From NCBI GenBank assembly GCA_002352045.1, contig DEHT01000007.1:188-14054 (forward strand): a DNA stretch of 13,867 bases, read 5' to 3'. This document shows, piece by piece, positions 7,536 through 13,816 of this stretch; the first letter of the stretch is position 1; each line of letters begins with the position of its first letter. Source of the stretch: Chitinophagaceae bacterium UBA2793 (GTDB lineage: Bacteria; Bacteroidota; Bacteroidia; Chitinophagales; Chitinophagaceae). The notes beneath the pieces are model-generated. The model was not told where the DNA came from and did not search any database. It was given only the letters and a program-made list of their open reading frames with translations. A program made the position numbers and the translations under genes.

Positions 7536-8276
7536 ATGAAAATATTTTTGAAGATATGGCGGCAGGAGACAAGGGAAGCAAAAGGTGAAATGAAAAATTA
7601 TGTTCTGGACGATGTTACAGAAGATATGTCTTTTCTTTCTATGCTGGATCTGCTGAATGAAAAATTGATAGCTGCCGGCGAAAGGGTTGTAGAATTTGAT
7701 CATGATTGCCGTGAAGGCATTTGCGGGCAATGTGGTGTTATGATAAATGGACAGGCGCACGGCCCATTGCCTCATGTAACTACCTGCCAGTTGCATATGC
7801 GTTCATTTAACAACGGCGATACCATTTATGTAGAACCATTCCGGGCAAAATCTTTTCCTGTTATCCGTGATCTGAAAATAGACCGTTCTTCTTTTGACAG
7901 AATGATACAGGCAGGTGGGTATATATCGGCATCAACCGGGCAGGCGCCGGAAGCCAACAGTATTCCAATCAGTCATAAAACGGCTGAAGCTGCTTTTGAT
8001 TCGGCGGCATGTATTGGTTGCGGAGCCTGCGTGGCTACCTGCAAAAATTCAAGCGCTGCATTATTTGTATCTGCAAAAATTACACACCTGGTTTTACTAC
8101 CGCAAGGAAAAATTGAAGCAGATGAGCGGGTGAGAAAAATGATAGCACAAATGAATGAAGAAGGCTTTGGCCATTGCTCCAACACCGAAGCCTGCGAAGT
8201 AGAATGTCCCCAGCAAATATCTGTACTTAATATTGCCCGCATGAATTGGGAGTTTAATAAAGGCGGTTTTTTGTAA
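7536..8276 (+). CDS. sdhB: Succinate dehydrogenase/fumarate reductase iron-sulfur subunit
   Basis: This 246-residue subunit carries electrons from the SdhA flavin to the SdhC hemes and quinone. The N-terminal ferredoxin domain holds the [2Fe-2S] ligands C58, C63, C66 and C84 (C-R-E-G-I-C-G-Q-C, then T-T-C-Q-L). The C-terminal domain has C159-x2-C162-x2-C165-x3-C169 and later C214-x5-C220-x3-C224-P, which give the ligands for one [4Fe-4S] (C159, C162, C165, C224) and one [3Fe-4S] (C169, C214, C220) cluster. C169 is followed by Lys rather than the Pro seen in E. coli SdhB, as is common in b558-type enzymes. The gene starts 51 bp after sdhA, a wider gap than between sdhC and sdhA, with no hairpin in the gap. 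It is the last gene of the operon. Confidence 0.96.
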   Translation: MKIFLKIWRQETREAKGEMKNYVLDDVTEDMSFLSMLDLLNEKLIAAGERVVEFDHDCREGICGQCGVMINGQAHGPLPHVTTCQLHMRSFNNGDTIYVEPFRAKSFPVIRDLKIDRSSFDRMIQAGGYISASTGQAPEANSIPISHKTAEAAFDSAACIGCGACVATCKNSSAALFVSAKITHLVLLPQGKIEADERVRKMIAQMNEEGFGHCSNTEACEVECPQQISVLNIARMNWEFNKGGFL

Positions 8277-8422
8277 CGGTAATCCTTGTTGGCAAATGGC
8301 TTTTTTCATTTTCTCAAAATCAGCCATTATTCTTTTGTTGTTGAAACATTCTATTTCTGCAATACAGAAATAATATGCAATGGAAAGGCAACTATTTTGA
8401 ACTTTAGCAACAACCCAATACC

Positions 8423-8456
8423 AAAAAAAGAAACCGCTGCAAAACAACGGTTCTTT
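8423..8456 (-). terminator. Rho-independent terminator of the esterase gene
   Basis: On the minus strand the stem A-A-A-G-A-A-C-C-G-T-T-G (8456-8445) pairs with C-A-G-C-G-G-T-T-T-C-T-T-T (8439-8427), with one G-T wobble and one bulge, a five-base loop, and a T-run continuing to 8423. It begins 8 bases after the esterase stop. On the plus strand the same stem has a C-A mismatch and a poor T-run, so it would end the sdh operon less well. No better plus-strand terminator is visible in the 188 bp after sdhB. Confidence 0.75.
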
Positions 8457-8464
8457 ACAATATT

Positions 8465-9196
8465 TTAAAATCTCGAACTAATATAGTTTGGAAGCATTGC
8501 TCTCCAGGTTGGCCAATCATGCGTCCACTCGGTTCCCCAAATATCCAATTCGTGTGGAATTCCCTTACTGTTTAGCACACCCGAAAATTTACGAGACGCT
8601 TCCGGGTCTTCATAAGAGCCACTTCCGGTAAGTATATGTATGTGTTTGCTCTTTCTAATATTATCGAGATACCATTGATCGGTAAGGTTGGGTATATAAT
8701 GGCTGGGTGAATTAAAATATACCTGTTCATCATAAAAGCCCTTTGTGTATTCAGTAAGATCATATACACCACTCATTGCTATTACACCATCAATTAAATC
8801 GGGCCGTTTCAAAAATAAATTCATGCTGTGTAAAGCGCCAAAACTTGCTCCACAGGTGATAATGGGCGTTTCATTACTGGTATTGGTTTTAATAAACGGT
8901 ATTACTTCATCAAAAATGTATTTGTTGAATTGGTTGTGGCGTATAGCTTTGTGTTCGCCCTGCATTTCATTATTCAACCAACTTTCGTTGTTAATACTGT
9001 TTACCGAAAAAACTCTAAGCTTACCGGCATCAATCAATGGAGCAAGTGTATCCATTAACTGAAATCTTTCATACTCTAAATAATCGGCTGCTGCAGTGGG
9101 TACCAGTAATAATGCAAATCCATAATGGCCGTAGCCGGCTATGGGCATTTCTTTGTCGAGTGAAGCGCTATACCACGAAAAAAGTTCTTTGGTCAT
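8465..9196 (-). CDS. Alpha/beta-hydrolase, esterase (esterase D/PF00756-like)
   Basis: This 243-residue protein has no signal peptide and should be a cytoplasmic serine hydrolase of the putative-esterase (PF00756-like) group. The nucleophile elbow is G116-A-S118-F-G120, followed by a helix (A-L-H-S-M-N-L-F-L-K) and A-M-S-G-V-Y-D at residues 140-146. The probable His of the triad is H226 in W-T-H-D-W-P-T-W, near the C terminus. The acid is probably in the G-S-G-S-Y-E-D-P segment (residues 191-198, E196 or D197), where the fold places it. Substrate is unknown; members cleave small esters, siderophore-type esters or S-formylglutathione-like substrates, and I cannot choose among these. The ATG at 9196 is the first in the frame. 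The gene is monocistronic: a terminator follows it and the next upstream gene is 336 bp away. Confidence 0.85.
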   Translation of the reverse strand: MTKELFSWYSASLDKEMPIAGYGHYGFALLLVPTAAADYLEYERFQLMDTLAPLIDAGKLRVFSVNSINNESWLNNEMQGEHKAIRHNQFNKYIFDEVIPFIKTNTSNETPIITCGASFGALHSMNLFLKRPDLIDGVIAMSGVYDLTEYTKGFYDEQVYFNSPSHYIPNLTDQWYLDNIRKSKHIHILTGSGSYEDPEASRKFSGVLNSKGIPHELDIWGTEWTHDWPTWRAMLPNYISSRF

Positions 9197-9354
9197 AATT
9201 GATTGTTTTGGTTAAAGTGTAGGGCGTTAAAAAAACGCAGGGTTACGAATATAAAAAATAATATTGCAGCATTGAATATTTTTTAAAGGAAAAATGTAAA
9301 AAAATGACGAAGGTTTTTGACATTCAATCCTTTTATAACATCCGGCGTGAGTTT

Positions 9355-9369
9355 ATACCAAATTGGTAT
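9355..9369. promoter_or_regulatory. Perfect 15-bp palindrome, possible operator
   Basis: ATACCAA and TTGGTAT are exact inverted repeats of 7 bp separated by a single A. The site lies about 160 bp upstream of the esterase start on its promoter side. Short, tightly spaced palindromes of this kind are typical binding sites for dimeric regulators. No matching copy was noticed next to the other genes, and the regulator is unknown. It overlaps the ATG of the small frame starting at 9368. Confidence 0.35.
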
Positions 9370-9475
9370 GAAATTAATTTTCGGGTTAGCAATTTTGCTG
9401 CAAGGTATAGTTCATGAAAAACTTTTTTCTTTAAAAGCATTTCATCTAAAAAAACAGTTTTATAAACGGTCATAA
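9368..9475 (+). CDS. Possible 35-residue small protein (weak)
   Basis: ATG at 9368 to TAA at 9473-9475 encodes 35 residues. The first 15 are hydrophobic after a Lys (M-K-L-I-F-G-L-A-I-L-L-Q-G-I-V) and the rest is strongly basic (L-K-K-Q-F-Y-K-R-S at the end), the make-up of a small membrane peptide. Its stop codon touches the left arm of the hairpin at 9475-9504, which could end its transcript. Against it: no recognisable ribosome site, a start inside a palindrome, and overlap with another small open frame (9304-9417). Its strand is opposite to both flanking genes. The composition could also be chance in AT-rich DNA. Confidence 0.2.
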   Translation: MKLIFGLAILLQGIVHEKLFSLKAFHLKKQFYKRS

Positions 9476-9504
9476 AAAGGGGGCTATTTTATTGGCTCCC
9501 TTTT
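9475..9504. terminator. Terminator-like hairpin downstream of the DinB gene
   Basis: AAAAGGGGGC (9475-9484) pairs with GCTCCCTTTT (9495-9504). The ten-base stem has one G-T wobble on the plus strand (an A-C mismatch on the minus strand) and a ten-base loop. On the minus strand the stem ends in a run of five T and starts 28 bases after the DinB stop, so it probably ends the cupredoxin-araC-dinB transcript. On the plus strand it directly follows the stop of the small frame 9368-9475. Confidence 0.55.
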
Positions 9505-9532
9505 ATAGTAACTAAAATGTACAACTTATGTT

Positions 9533-10030
9533 TTAGAAATTACTATCATCTGCCGAAGGCCCATAGCTACCGGGTAATGCAATTTCCAGCAAGCGATAAT
9601 AAACTCCCAATTGCGCTCTATGATGAGTAATTTGATTGAGCGAATGCCTAATGGCGCCATACTTACTCCATTTTGCCAATTGGTGGCCATTGTGAGCAAG
9701 CGCCCAGGTGCCATTTAATTTATCTTCATCTATTTTAGCAATAGCAGCCATACCGGTTTCATAATCGGCTTCCAATTTACCTAATAGCTCCTGTCGGTTG
9801 TTTAAAATGGTAGGTTTATATTCATCTTTTCCAAAGTCGAGTACTTCGGTGTTCAAAATAGTTTCGGGCCAGGCAAACACTTCTACTATATGCGTAGCTA
9901 ATGGCATTAGCTTCATACTTTTTTCATGCGGCGCATAGTCATTTTTTCCATCCGGAAAAATGCTGATAAATTTTTTGGTGGTTTGATACTCCTGCGTGAG
10001 TTCATCCTTTAGTTGTTGAATAGTATCCAT
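9533..10030 (-). CDS. DinB-fold protein (DinB_2/YfiT-like putative metalloenzyme)
   Basis: This 165-residue soluble protein belongs to the DinB/YfiT four-helix-bundle superfamily. The three metal-binding His positions of the fold are visible: H47 in L-A-T-H-I-V-E-V on helix 2, H129 in R-H-S-L-N-Q-I, and H136/H137 in T-H-H-R-A-Q-L-G-V-Y-Y-R-L-L. The C terminus L-P-G-S-Y-G-P-S-A-D-D is characteristic of the Bacteroidota branch. Related proteins are thiol S-transferases or have unknown function; the DinB name does not mean DNA polymerase IV. No substrate can be proposed. The gene starts 19 bp after the araC-type gene stop and is the third gene of the minus-strand unit. Confidence 0.88.
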   Translation of the reverse strand: MDTIQQLKDELTQEYQTTKKFISIFPDGKNDYAPHEKSMKLMPLATHIVEVFAWPETILNTEVLDFGKDEYKPTILNNRQELLGKLEADYETGMAAIAKIDEDKLNGTWALAHNGHQLAKWSKYGAIRHSLNQITHHRAQLGVYYRLLEIALPGSYGPSADDSNF

Positions 10031-10049
10031 AATTTATTTGTTGTGAATA

Positions 10050-10886
10050 TTACGAATGTACTTTTAAACTTTTGTTTAATTTTTTTAAAACCGGCCTGGG
10101 CAAAAATGTTTGTAAATGTTTGTAGAAATGACTGTAATCGTAATACCCGTATTGTGTAATTTTAAAACCTGCGGGGTCAATGGCCATTTGTTCTACAGCT
10201 TTTCGAATACGTAATATTTGTAAGGTTTTTTTTGTACTAAGGCTGGTGCATTTTTCGAAATAACGCTGCAAGGTGCGGCTGCTAATTTTATACTTTGCCG
10301 CCATATCTTCAATGGAGTCGGCAAATGCCATGTTGCGATTACAGTGGTCAATAATTTCCGAAACAATATTCACCGGCAATATAGACCCTTCAAATTTTTT
10401 AATGATAGTATGATAGTGGCCGTTTAGCAAGTTTACTCTTTCATTAAAAGTATCGGCACTTTTAATATCATCCAATACCTGTTTGTCGAGCAAGTAACTC
10501 AAAGGAAAAATGGATTCGGTATATTCTGAAAAATTTACTTTTTTCTCAAAAACAATAGGTGAAATTTTAAACTTAATTCCAAAGAGACAATTACCTGCCT
10601 GGTGAAAACATTCAATAGCCTGATGCCTGGGTAAAAAGCCATCGGTTTTCATATCGAACTTTTTTTTACCTACTTGCATGGTAAATGCGGTGCCCAGGTT
10701 AATAAGATAAGTATAGCCAATATTTGGAAACAGCGCATCCGAAAAACCCTCTGGATGTAGTTCCCACAAATGATCAAACTTTGTTTGCCAGTAATAATCT
10801 ATAAAATGTGCAACTGCTCTCGCCGGCTTGGTGCGGTAATAATTATTGTCGAAATGCTCCTTGTCTAATATTTCAACATGTTGCAT
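10050..10886 (-). CDS. AraC-family transcriptional regulator
   Basis: The protein has 278 residues from the ATG at 10886. The N-terminal about 160 residues form a sensing domain like that of many Bacteroidota AraC proteins (H-F-I-D-Y-Y-W near the start, then a beta-rich stretch; resembles the DUF6597-type domain). The C-terminal double helix-turn-helix is clear: S-I-E-D-M-A-A-K-Y-K-I-S-S-R-T-L-Q-R-Y-F, then the linking helix L-R-I-R-K-A-V-E-Q-M, and the second motif G-Y-Y-D-Y-S-H-F-Y-K-H-L. The frame is open 26 codons further (to 10964), but that would overlap the end of the lipoprotein gene. The chosen ATG follows its stop by 10 bp and has AGG five bases in front of the ATG (ACAGGTAACCATG). 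It is likely to control its own operon or the divergent dioxygenase; no inducer is evident. Confidence 0.9.
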   Translation of the reverse strand: MQHVEILDKEHFDNNYYRTKPARAVAHFIDYYWQTKFDHLWELHPEGFSDALFPNIGYTYLINLGTAFTMQVGKKKFDMKTDGFLPRHQAIECFHQAGNCLFGIKFKISPIVFEKKVNFSEYTESIFPLSYLLDKQVLDDIKSADTFNERVNLLNGHYHTIIKKFEGSILPVNIVSEIIDHCNRNMAFADSIEDMAAKYKISSRTLQRYFEKCTSLSTKKTLQILRIRKAVEQMAIDPAGFKITQYGYYDYSHFYKHLQTFLPRPVLKKLNKSLKVHS

Positions 10887-10896
10887 GGTTACCTGT

Positions 10897-11262
10897 TTAT
10901 GGCCTAATGATGATACTACCCCTGATGCTACTATCCAGTACACATGTATAGGGAAATACTCCAATTAAACCATCGTTTTTAAAAAAATAAGAACTATCGG
11001 GTGGAATAATTGTAGTATAAATACTGCTGTCTGCATCCATACTTAAAATACGATGTGGTTTGTTGTGAGTATTTACAAAAGTTATTGAAGCTCCACTGGC
11101 AATAGTAAGTGCGGTTGGTTGTAAAATTCCATTGGGTAAAATGGTAACATAATGTGTTGGCAAACTCCCTCCTGCCGGCGAATATGCCTCATGCTTGGTG
11201 CACGACAAAATAATTATTGAAACAATAAGGCAAGCAGCGGTTAATTTTTTCCTGTAGTTCAT
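10897..11262 (-). CDS. Cupredoxin-like lipoprotein with an incomplete copper site
   Basis: The protein has 121 residues. A lipoprotein signal peptide runs to I18-L19-S20-C21, so the mature protein should be anchored in a membrane outside the cytoplasm. The remainder (about residues 38-121) has the plastocyanin/amicyanin-like cupredoxin pattern: a beta strand ending in P-x-x-L-T-I-A-S-G-A-S-I-T-F-V-N, then N-K-P-H-R-I (H70), and F-P-Y-T-C107 with C-V-L-D-S-S-I-R-G. In amicyanin-type proteins the last motif is C-x2-H-x2-M-R-G. Here His is D110 and Met is I113, so two of the four copper ligands are missing while His70 and Cys107 remain. It may not bind copper in type-1 fashion. It is the first gene of a unit with the AraC regulator (10 bp) and the DinB gene. 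Confidence 0.8.
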   Translation of the reverse strand: MNYRKKLTAACLIVSIIILSCTKHEAYSPAGGSLPTHYVTILPNGILQPTALTIASGASITFVNTHNKPHRILSMDADSSIYTTIIPPDSSYFFKNDGLIGVFPYTCVLDSSIRGSIIIRP

Positions 11263-11428
11263 CCATTCAAATTAAGGGTTACAAGTTAACCAAAAACAAT
11301 ATTTAATCAATAATAGTTTTCACTTTTTTTCAATCCCTAAAATAAAAGCTCGGTTATAAATTTTAAAAAAATAAAGTGAAAATTTTACTTACTTAACATA
11401 GATTATTTTAAGCAAAACCACCGTATTA

Positions 11429-11436
11429 TACTTTTG
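11429..11436 (+). promoter_or_regulatory. Match to the Bacteroidota -7 box before the dioxygenase
   Basis: TACTTTTG fits TAnnTTTG exactly. The upstream element is poor: only TTTA-like sequence lies near the expected -33 spacing. The box ends 4 bases before the GTG at 11441, so transcription from it would start at or almost at that codon. Either the message is nearly leaderless, the true start codon is further in, or the match is accidental. Confidence 0.35.
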
Positions 11437-11440
11437 TTTG

Positions 11441-12322
11441 GTGAAAAGAAGAACATTTATAAATACGATAACAAAAGGAGGATTGGGTATGACATCACTT
11501 GCAGTATTTAACAGCTTTACTAATAGTTTAGAAAAAAATGGAACACTTATGCCTGTGTTATTCATAGGACATGGGTCGCCCATGAACGGCATTGAAGACA
11601 ACGAGTTTAGTAACCGTTGGAAAAAAATGGCAGAAGATATTCCGGTACCAAAAGCAGTATTGGTAGTATCTGCACACTGGTTTACCAAAGGCACAAAAAT
11701 TACTGCTATGGATTTTCCGCAAACCATTCACGACTTTGGCGGATTTCCTCAGGCTTTGTTTGATGTGCAATATCCTGCACCGGGTAATCCGCAAATGGCA
11801 AAAGAAACTATCCAACTTATTAAAACTACCCGGGTGGAAGCCAACCACGATTGGGGTTTGGATCATGGCGCATGGACAGTTGTGAGGCACATGTATCCAC
11901 TGGCAAATATTCCGGTGCTTCAGTTAAGCATTGACTATACCAAAGACCCGCAATACCATTACAACCTTGGTAAAGAATTGTTTGAACTTAGGAAAAAGGG
12001 AGTTTTAATAATTGGCAGCGGTAATATGGTTCACAACCTGCGTATGGTTGCATGGGATAAAATGAATACCGACAACTATGGTTTCGACTGGGCTTTTCAA
12101 ATGAATGACACTTTTAAAACCCTCATCAACGATGGCAATCACGAGCCCCTGATAAAGTACGAAGGTTTTGGAATTGTAGGAAAGCTGGCTATTCCTACTC
12201 CTGAACATTACCTGCCCTTGCTGTACGCTTTAAGCCTTCAAAACAAAAATGATAAAGCCAGTTTTTTTAACGATAAAGCTGTGGCGGGTTCTTTAACGAT
12301 GACTTCGGTAAAAATTGGTTAA
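11441..12322 (+). CDS. Class III extradiol dioxygenase (4,5-DOPA dioxygenase, YgiD-like)
   Basis: The protein has 293 residues from GTG 11441. It belongs to the LigB-type extradiol dioxygenases, which open catechol rings; the nearest characterised group is 4,5-DOPA dioxygenase YgiD. The four metal-site His residues of that group are present: H44 (I-G-H-G-S-P-M), H79 (V-S-A-H-W), H198 (N-M-V-H-N-L) and H256 (T-P-E-H-Y-L-P), with H142 (L-D-H-G-A-W) nearby in the active site. The first 30 residues add a twin-arginine-like leader (K-R-R-T-F-I-N, then a glycine-rich, mildly hydrophobic stretch), as in Bacteroidota relatives, suggesting export. No ATG exists before residue 17; an ATG at residue 37 would give the cytoplasmic form. 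TTG at 11438 is another possible start. It diverges from the lipoprotein operon across 178 bp. Confidence 0.88.
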   Translation: MKRRTFINTITKGGLGMTSLAVFNSFTNSLEKNGTLMPVLFIGHGSPMNGIEDNEFSNRWKKMAEDIPVPKAVLVVSAHWFTKGTKITAMDFPQTIHDFGGFPQALFDVQYPAPGNPQMAKETIQLIKTTRVEANHDWGLDHGAWTVVRHMYPLANIPVLQLSIDYTKDPQYHYNLGKELFELRKKGVLIIGSGNMVHNLRMVAWDKMNTDNYGFDWAFQMNDTFKTLINDGNHEPLIKYEGFGIVGKLAIPTPEHYLPLLYALSLQNKNDKASFFNDKAVAGSLTMTSVKIG

Positions 12323-12339
12323 GCGATTGTACAAATAAA

Positions 12340-12379
12340 AAGCGTTCCTGTGGTTGGGAACGCTTCAATCATTTTTTTT
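12340..12379. terminator. Bidirectional rho-independent terminator
   Basis: AAGCGTTCC (12340-12348) and GGAACGCTT (12357-12365) form a perfect 9-bp stem with an 8-base loop. On the plus strand a run of eight T follows at 12372-12379, after six other bases. On the minus strand the stem is followed directly by TTTATTTG. It lies between the convergent dioxygenase and peptidylprolyl isomerase genes and should end both transcripts. Confidence 0.88.
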
Positions 12380-12385
12380 CAATTA

Positions 12386-13756
12386 CTATTTCTTACCGGT
12401 ATCCGAAATTTTGGATGCATCCACCCATTTCGCAATTTCCGGACAGGTTTGATAGTCCTTATCAATCATTACATAATAGGTTTTAATTTTTTTGTAAAAC
12501 CATTCTTCCAATGCATTTTCTTTTTTCTCTTCCAATGCACGGTTGGCAATTTTGCTGTAATCGTCTTTTAAATTTTCACGGTGTGGCTGCGACTGAGAAA
12601 TTAAATAAACAATTCTTATTCCTTTTTTGCCACGCTCATCGGCAAACTCGGTTGGTTGAGAATACTCTCCTACTTTAAGATTTTTTATTACTGCAAGCAT
12701 GGAAGGGTCAATTTGGTCCATGGTTAAAAAACCACCATTGGGGCCTTGCAATCTTCCGGCGGTGAATTTGGCTCCGGGGTCGTCGCTGTATTTGTTTACG
12801 GCTGTTCCAAAGTCTATTGTACCGGCAATTAAATTGGCTCTCACCGAATCGAGTTTTGAAAAGCCTGCCTGCATTTCGTGTGTGGTAACCTGTGGTACTT
12901 TTAAAATGTGGCGAACCACTGCATCATCTCCTGCACGGCTTACCATTTGTATGATATGGTAACCAAATTGTGTTTTAAAAGGATTGCTCACCTGGCCTTC
13001 TTTTAAAGCAAAAGCTTTGGCTATCCAGGTAGGATCCATTAAACCGGCAGTTCTGTTTACTTCGTACTGGCCGCCTACATCTTTGCTTCCGGGGTCTTCT
13101 GAATATGCTGCAGCAAGGCTTCTAAAATCTTTGCCGGCTTCTATTTGTTTTTTGTAATCTTTCAATTGCTCTATGGCATATTCTTCTGCTTCACGGGTGG
13201 CTTTGGGATAACTAATAATTTGTCCAACCTCTACTTCTGTTTCGTAAAATGGCAAGCTATCGGTTGGAATATTTTCAAAGAAGGCTTTCACTTCGTTGGG
13301 CGTAATGCGTACTTCGCCCACAATTTTATCTCTCATGGCTTGTGCCATTTTCATATCTCTTATGCCATCCCGCATATCGTCTTTAATTTGGTAAACCGAT
13401 TTACCGGCAATTCTTTCCAGCTCATCTTTAGAGCCGTACTGTTGCATAAAGTAGCGTATGCGATTGTCTAACTCCGACTCTACATCTTCATCCGTTACGG
13501 GCAATGAATCTTTTTCGGCCTGTAAAACCAAAGCTTTTACGCCCAGGGCCTGTTCTAGTACCATACAGCTTCCATTTTCAGGCACTTCCATCCCCTGGCG
13601 CTGCATATCGAGCAGAGAGTTGTCAATATCTGATTTTAGAACGATTTTATTTCCAACAACTCCTACAATTTTGTCGGCCAATACAGGCTTGGGTTGGGCA
13701 AAACTTACTGCCGCAAATAAAACAGCCAGGCAGGATAGTAATAATTTATTTTTCAT
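12386..13756 (-). CDS. Periplasmic peptidylprolyl isomerase, SurA-like, two parvulin domains
   Basis: This 456-residue protein starts with a Sec signal peptide (about residues 1-20, cut after S-F-A before Q21). A SurA_N-like helical chaperone domain follows, starting with D-K-I-V-G-V-V-G-N-K-I-V-L-K-S-D-I (residues 28-44) and ending near 165. The first parvulin domain spans about 175-273 (E-V-G-Q-I-I-S, A-Y-S-E-D-P-G-S, G-Q-V-S-N-P-F-K-T-Q-F-G-Y-H-I-I-Q). The second spans about 281-388 (V-R-H-I-L, K-Y-S-D-D-P-G-A, G-G-F-L, G-E-Y-S-Q-P). A short charged tail of about 65 residues follows. Domain order matches SurA, which assists folding of outer-membrane beta-barrels in the periplasm. The name surA is withheld because Bacteroidota encode several such paralogues. 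The start at 13756 is fixed by the signal peptide. Confidence 0.93.
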   Translation of the reverse strand: MKNKLLLSCLAVLFAAVSFAQPKPVLADKIVGVVGNKIVLKSDIDNSLLDMQRQGMEVPENGSCMVLEQALGVKALVLQAEKDSLPVTDEDVESELDNRIRYFMQQYGSKDELERIAGKSVYQIKDDMRDGIRDMKMAQAMRDKIVGEVRITPNEVKAFFENIPTDSLPFYETEVEVGQIISYPKATREAEEYAIEQLKDYKKQIEAGKDFRSLAAAYSEDPGSKDVGGQYEVNRTAGLMDPTWIAKAFALKEGQVSNPFKTQFGYHIIQMVSRAGDDAVVRHILKVPQVTTHEMQAGFSKLDSVRANLIAGTIDFGTAVNKYSDDPGAKFTAGRLQGPNGGFLTMDQIDPSMLAVIKNLKVGEYSQPTEFADERGKKGIRIVYLISQSQPHRENLKDDYSKIANRALEEKKENALEEWFYKKIKTYYVMIDKDYQTCPEIAKWVDASKISDTGKK

Positions 13757-13782
13757 TTAAAGCAGTGCTTTTATTAATCTTT

Positions 13783-13816
13783 CAAAAATAACCCTCTATC
13801 AGGCAGACAGAGGGTT
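13783..13816 (-). terminator. Terminator-like hairpin upstream of the isomerase, overlapping a -7 box
   Basis: AACCCTCT (13790-13797) and AGAGGGTT (13809-13816) form a perfect 8-bp stem with an 11-base loop. On the minus strand it is followed by ATTTTTG. It probably ends a minus-strand gene lying mostly to the right of the window; a minus-strand frame ending in TGA at 13825-13827 (last residues T-I-K-Y-F-V-K) could be that gene's tail, but 13 codons cannot prove it. The same bases read TATTTTTG (13790-13783 on the minus strand), an exact -7 box 26 bases before the isomerase ATG, though no -33 TTTG lies at the right distance. Confidence 0.6.

Larger units (their letters stand above)
9197..9532. 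other. 336-bp region between esterase and DinB genes, no established gene
   Basis: The minus-strand esterase promoter should lie here, but no clear -33/-7 pair was found on the minus strand. The region holds a palindrome at 9355-9369, a hairpin at 9475-9504, and two overlapping small plus-strand frames. Frame A is open from 9262 to a TGA at 9415-9417, with an ATG at 9304 giving 37 residues (M-T-K-V-F-D-I-Q-S-F-Y...). Frame B is ATG 9368 to TAA 9473-9475, 35 residues, beginning M-K-L-I-F-G-L-A-I-L-L-Q-G. Neither matches a family I know. Confidence 0.4.

Noticed and set aside
8286..8468. 60-codon plus-strand frame after sdhB, TTG start
   Set aside because: It has no recognisable domain, uses a weak start, and runs through the terminator hairpin of the esterase gene.
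10887..10964. Longer N terminus for the AraC regulator
   Set aside because: The 26 extra codons overlap the end of the cupredoxin-like gene, and the ATG at 10886 has an AGG ribosome-site-like element at good spacing.
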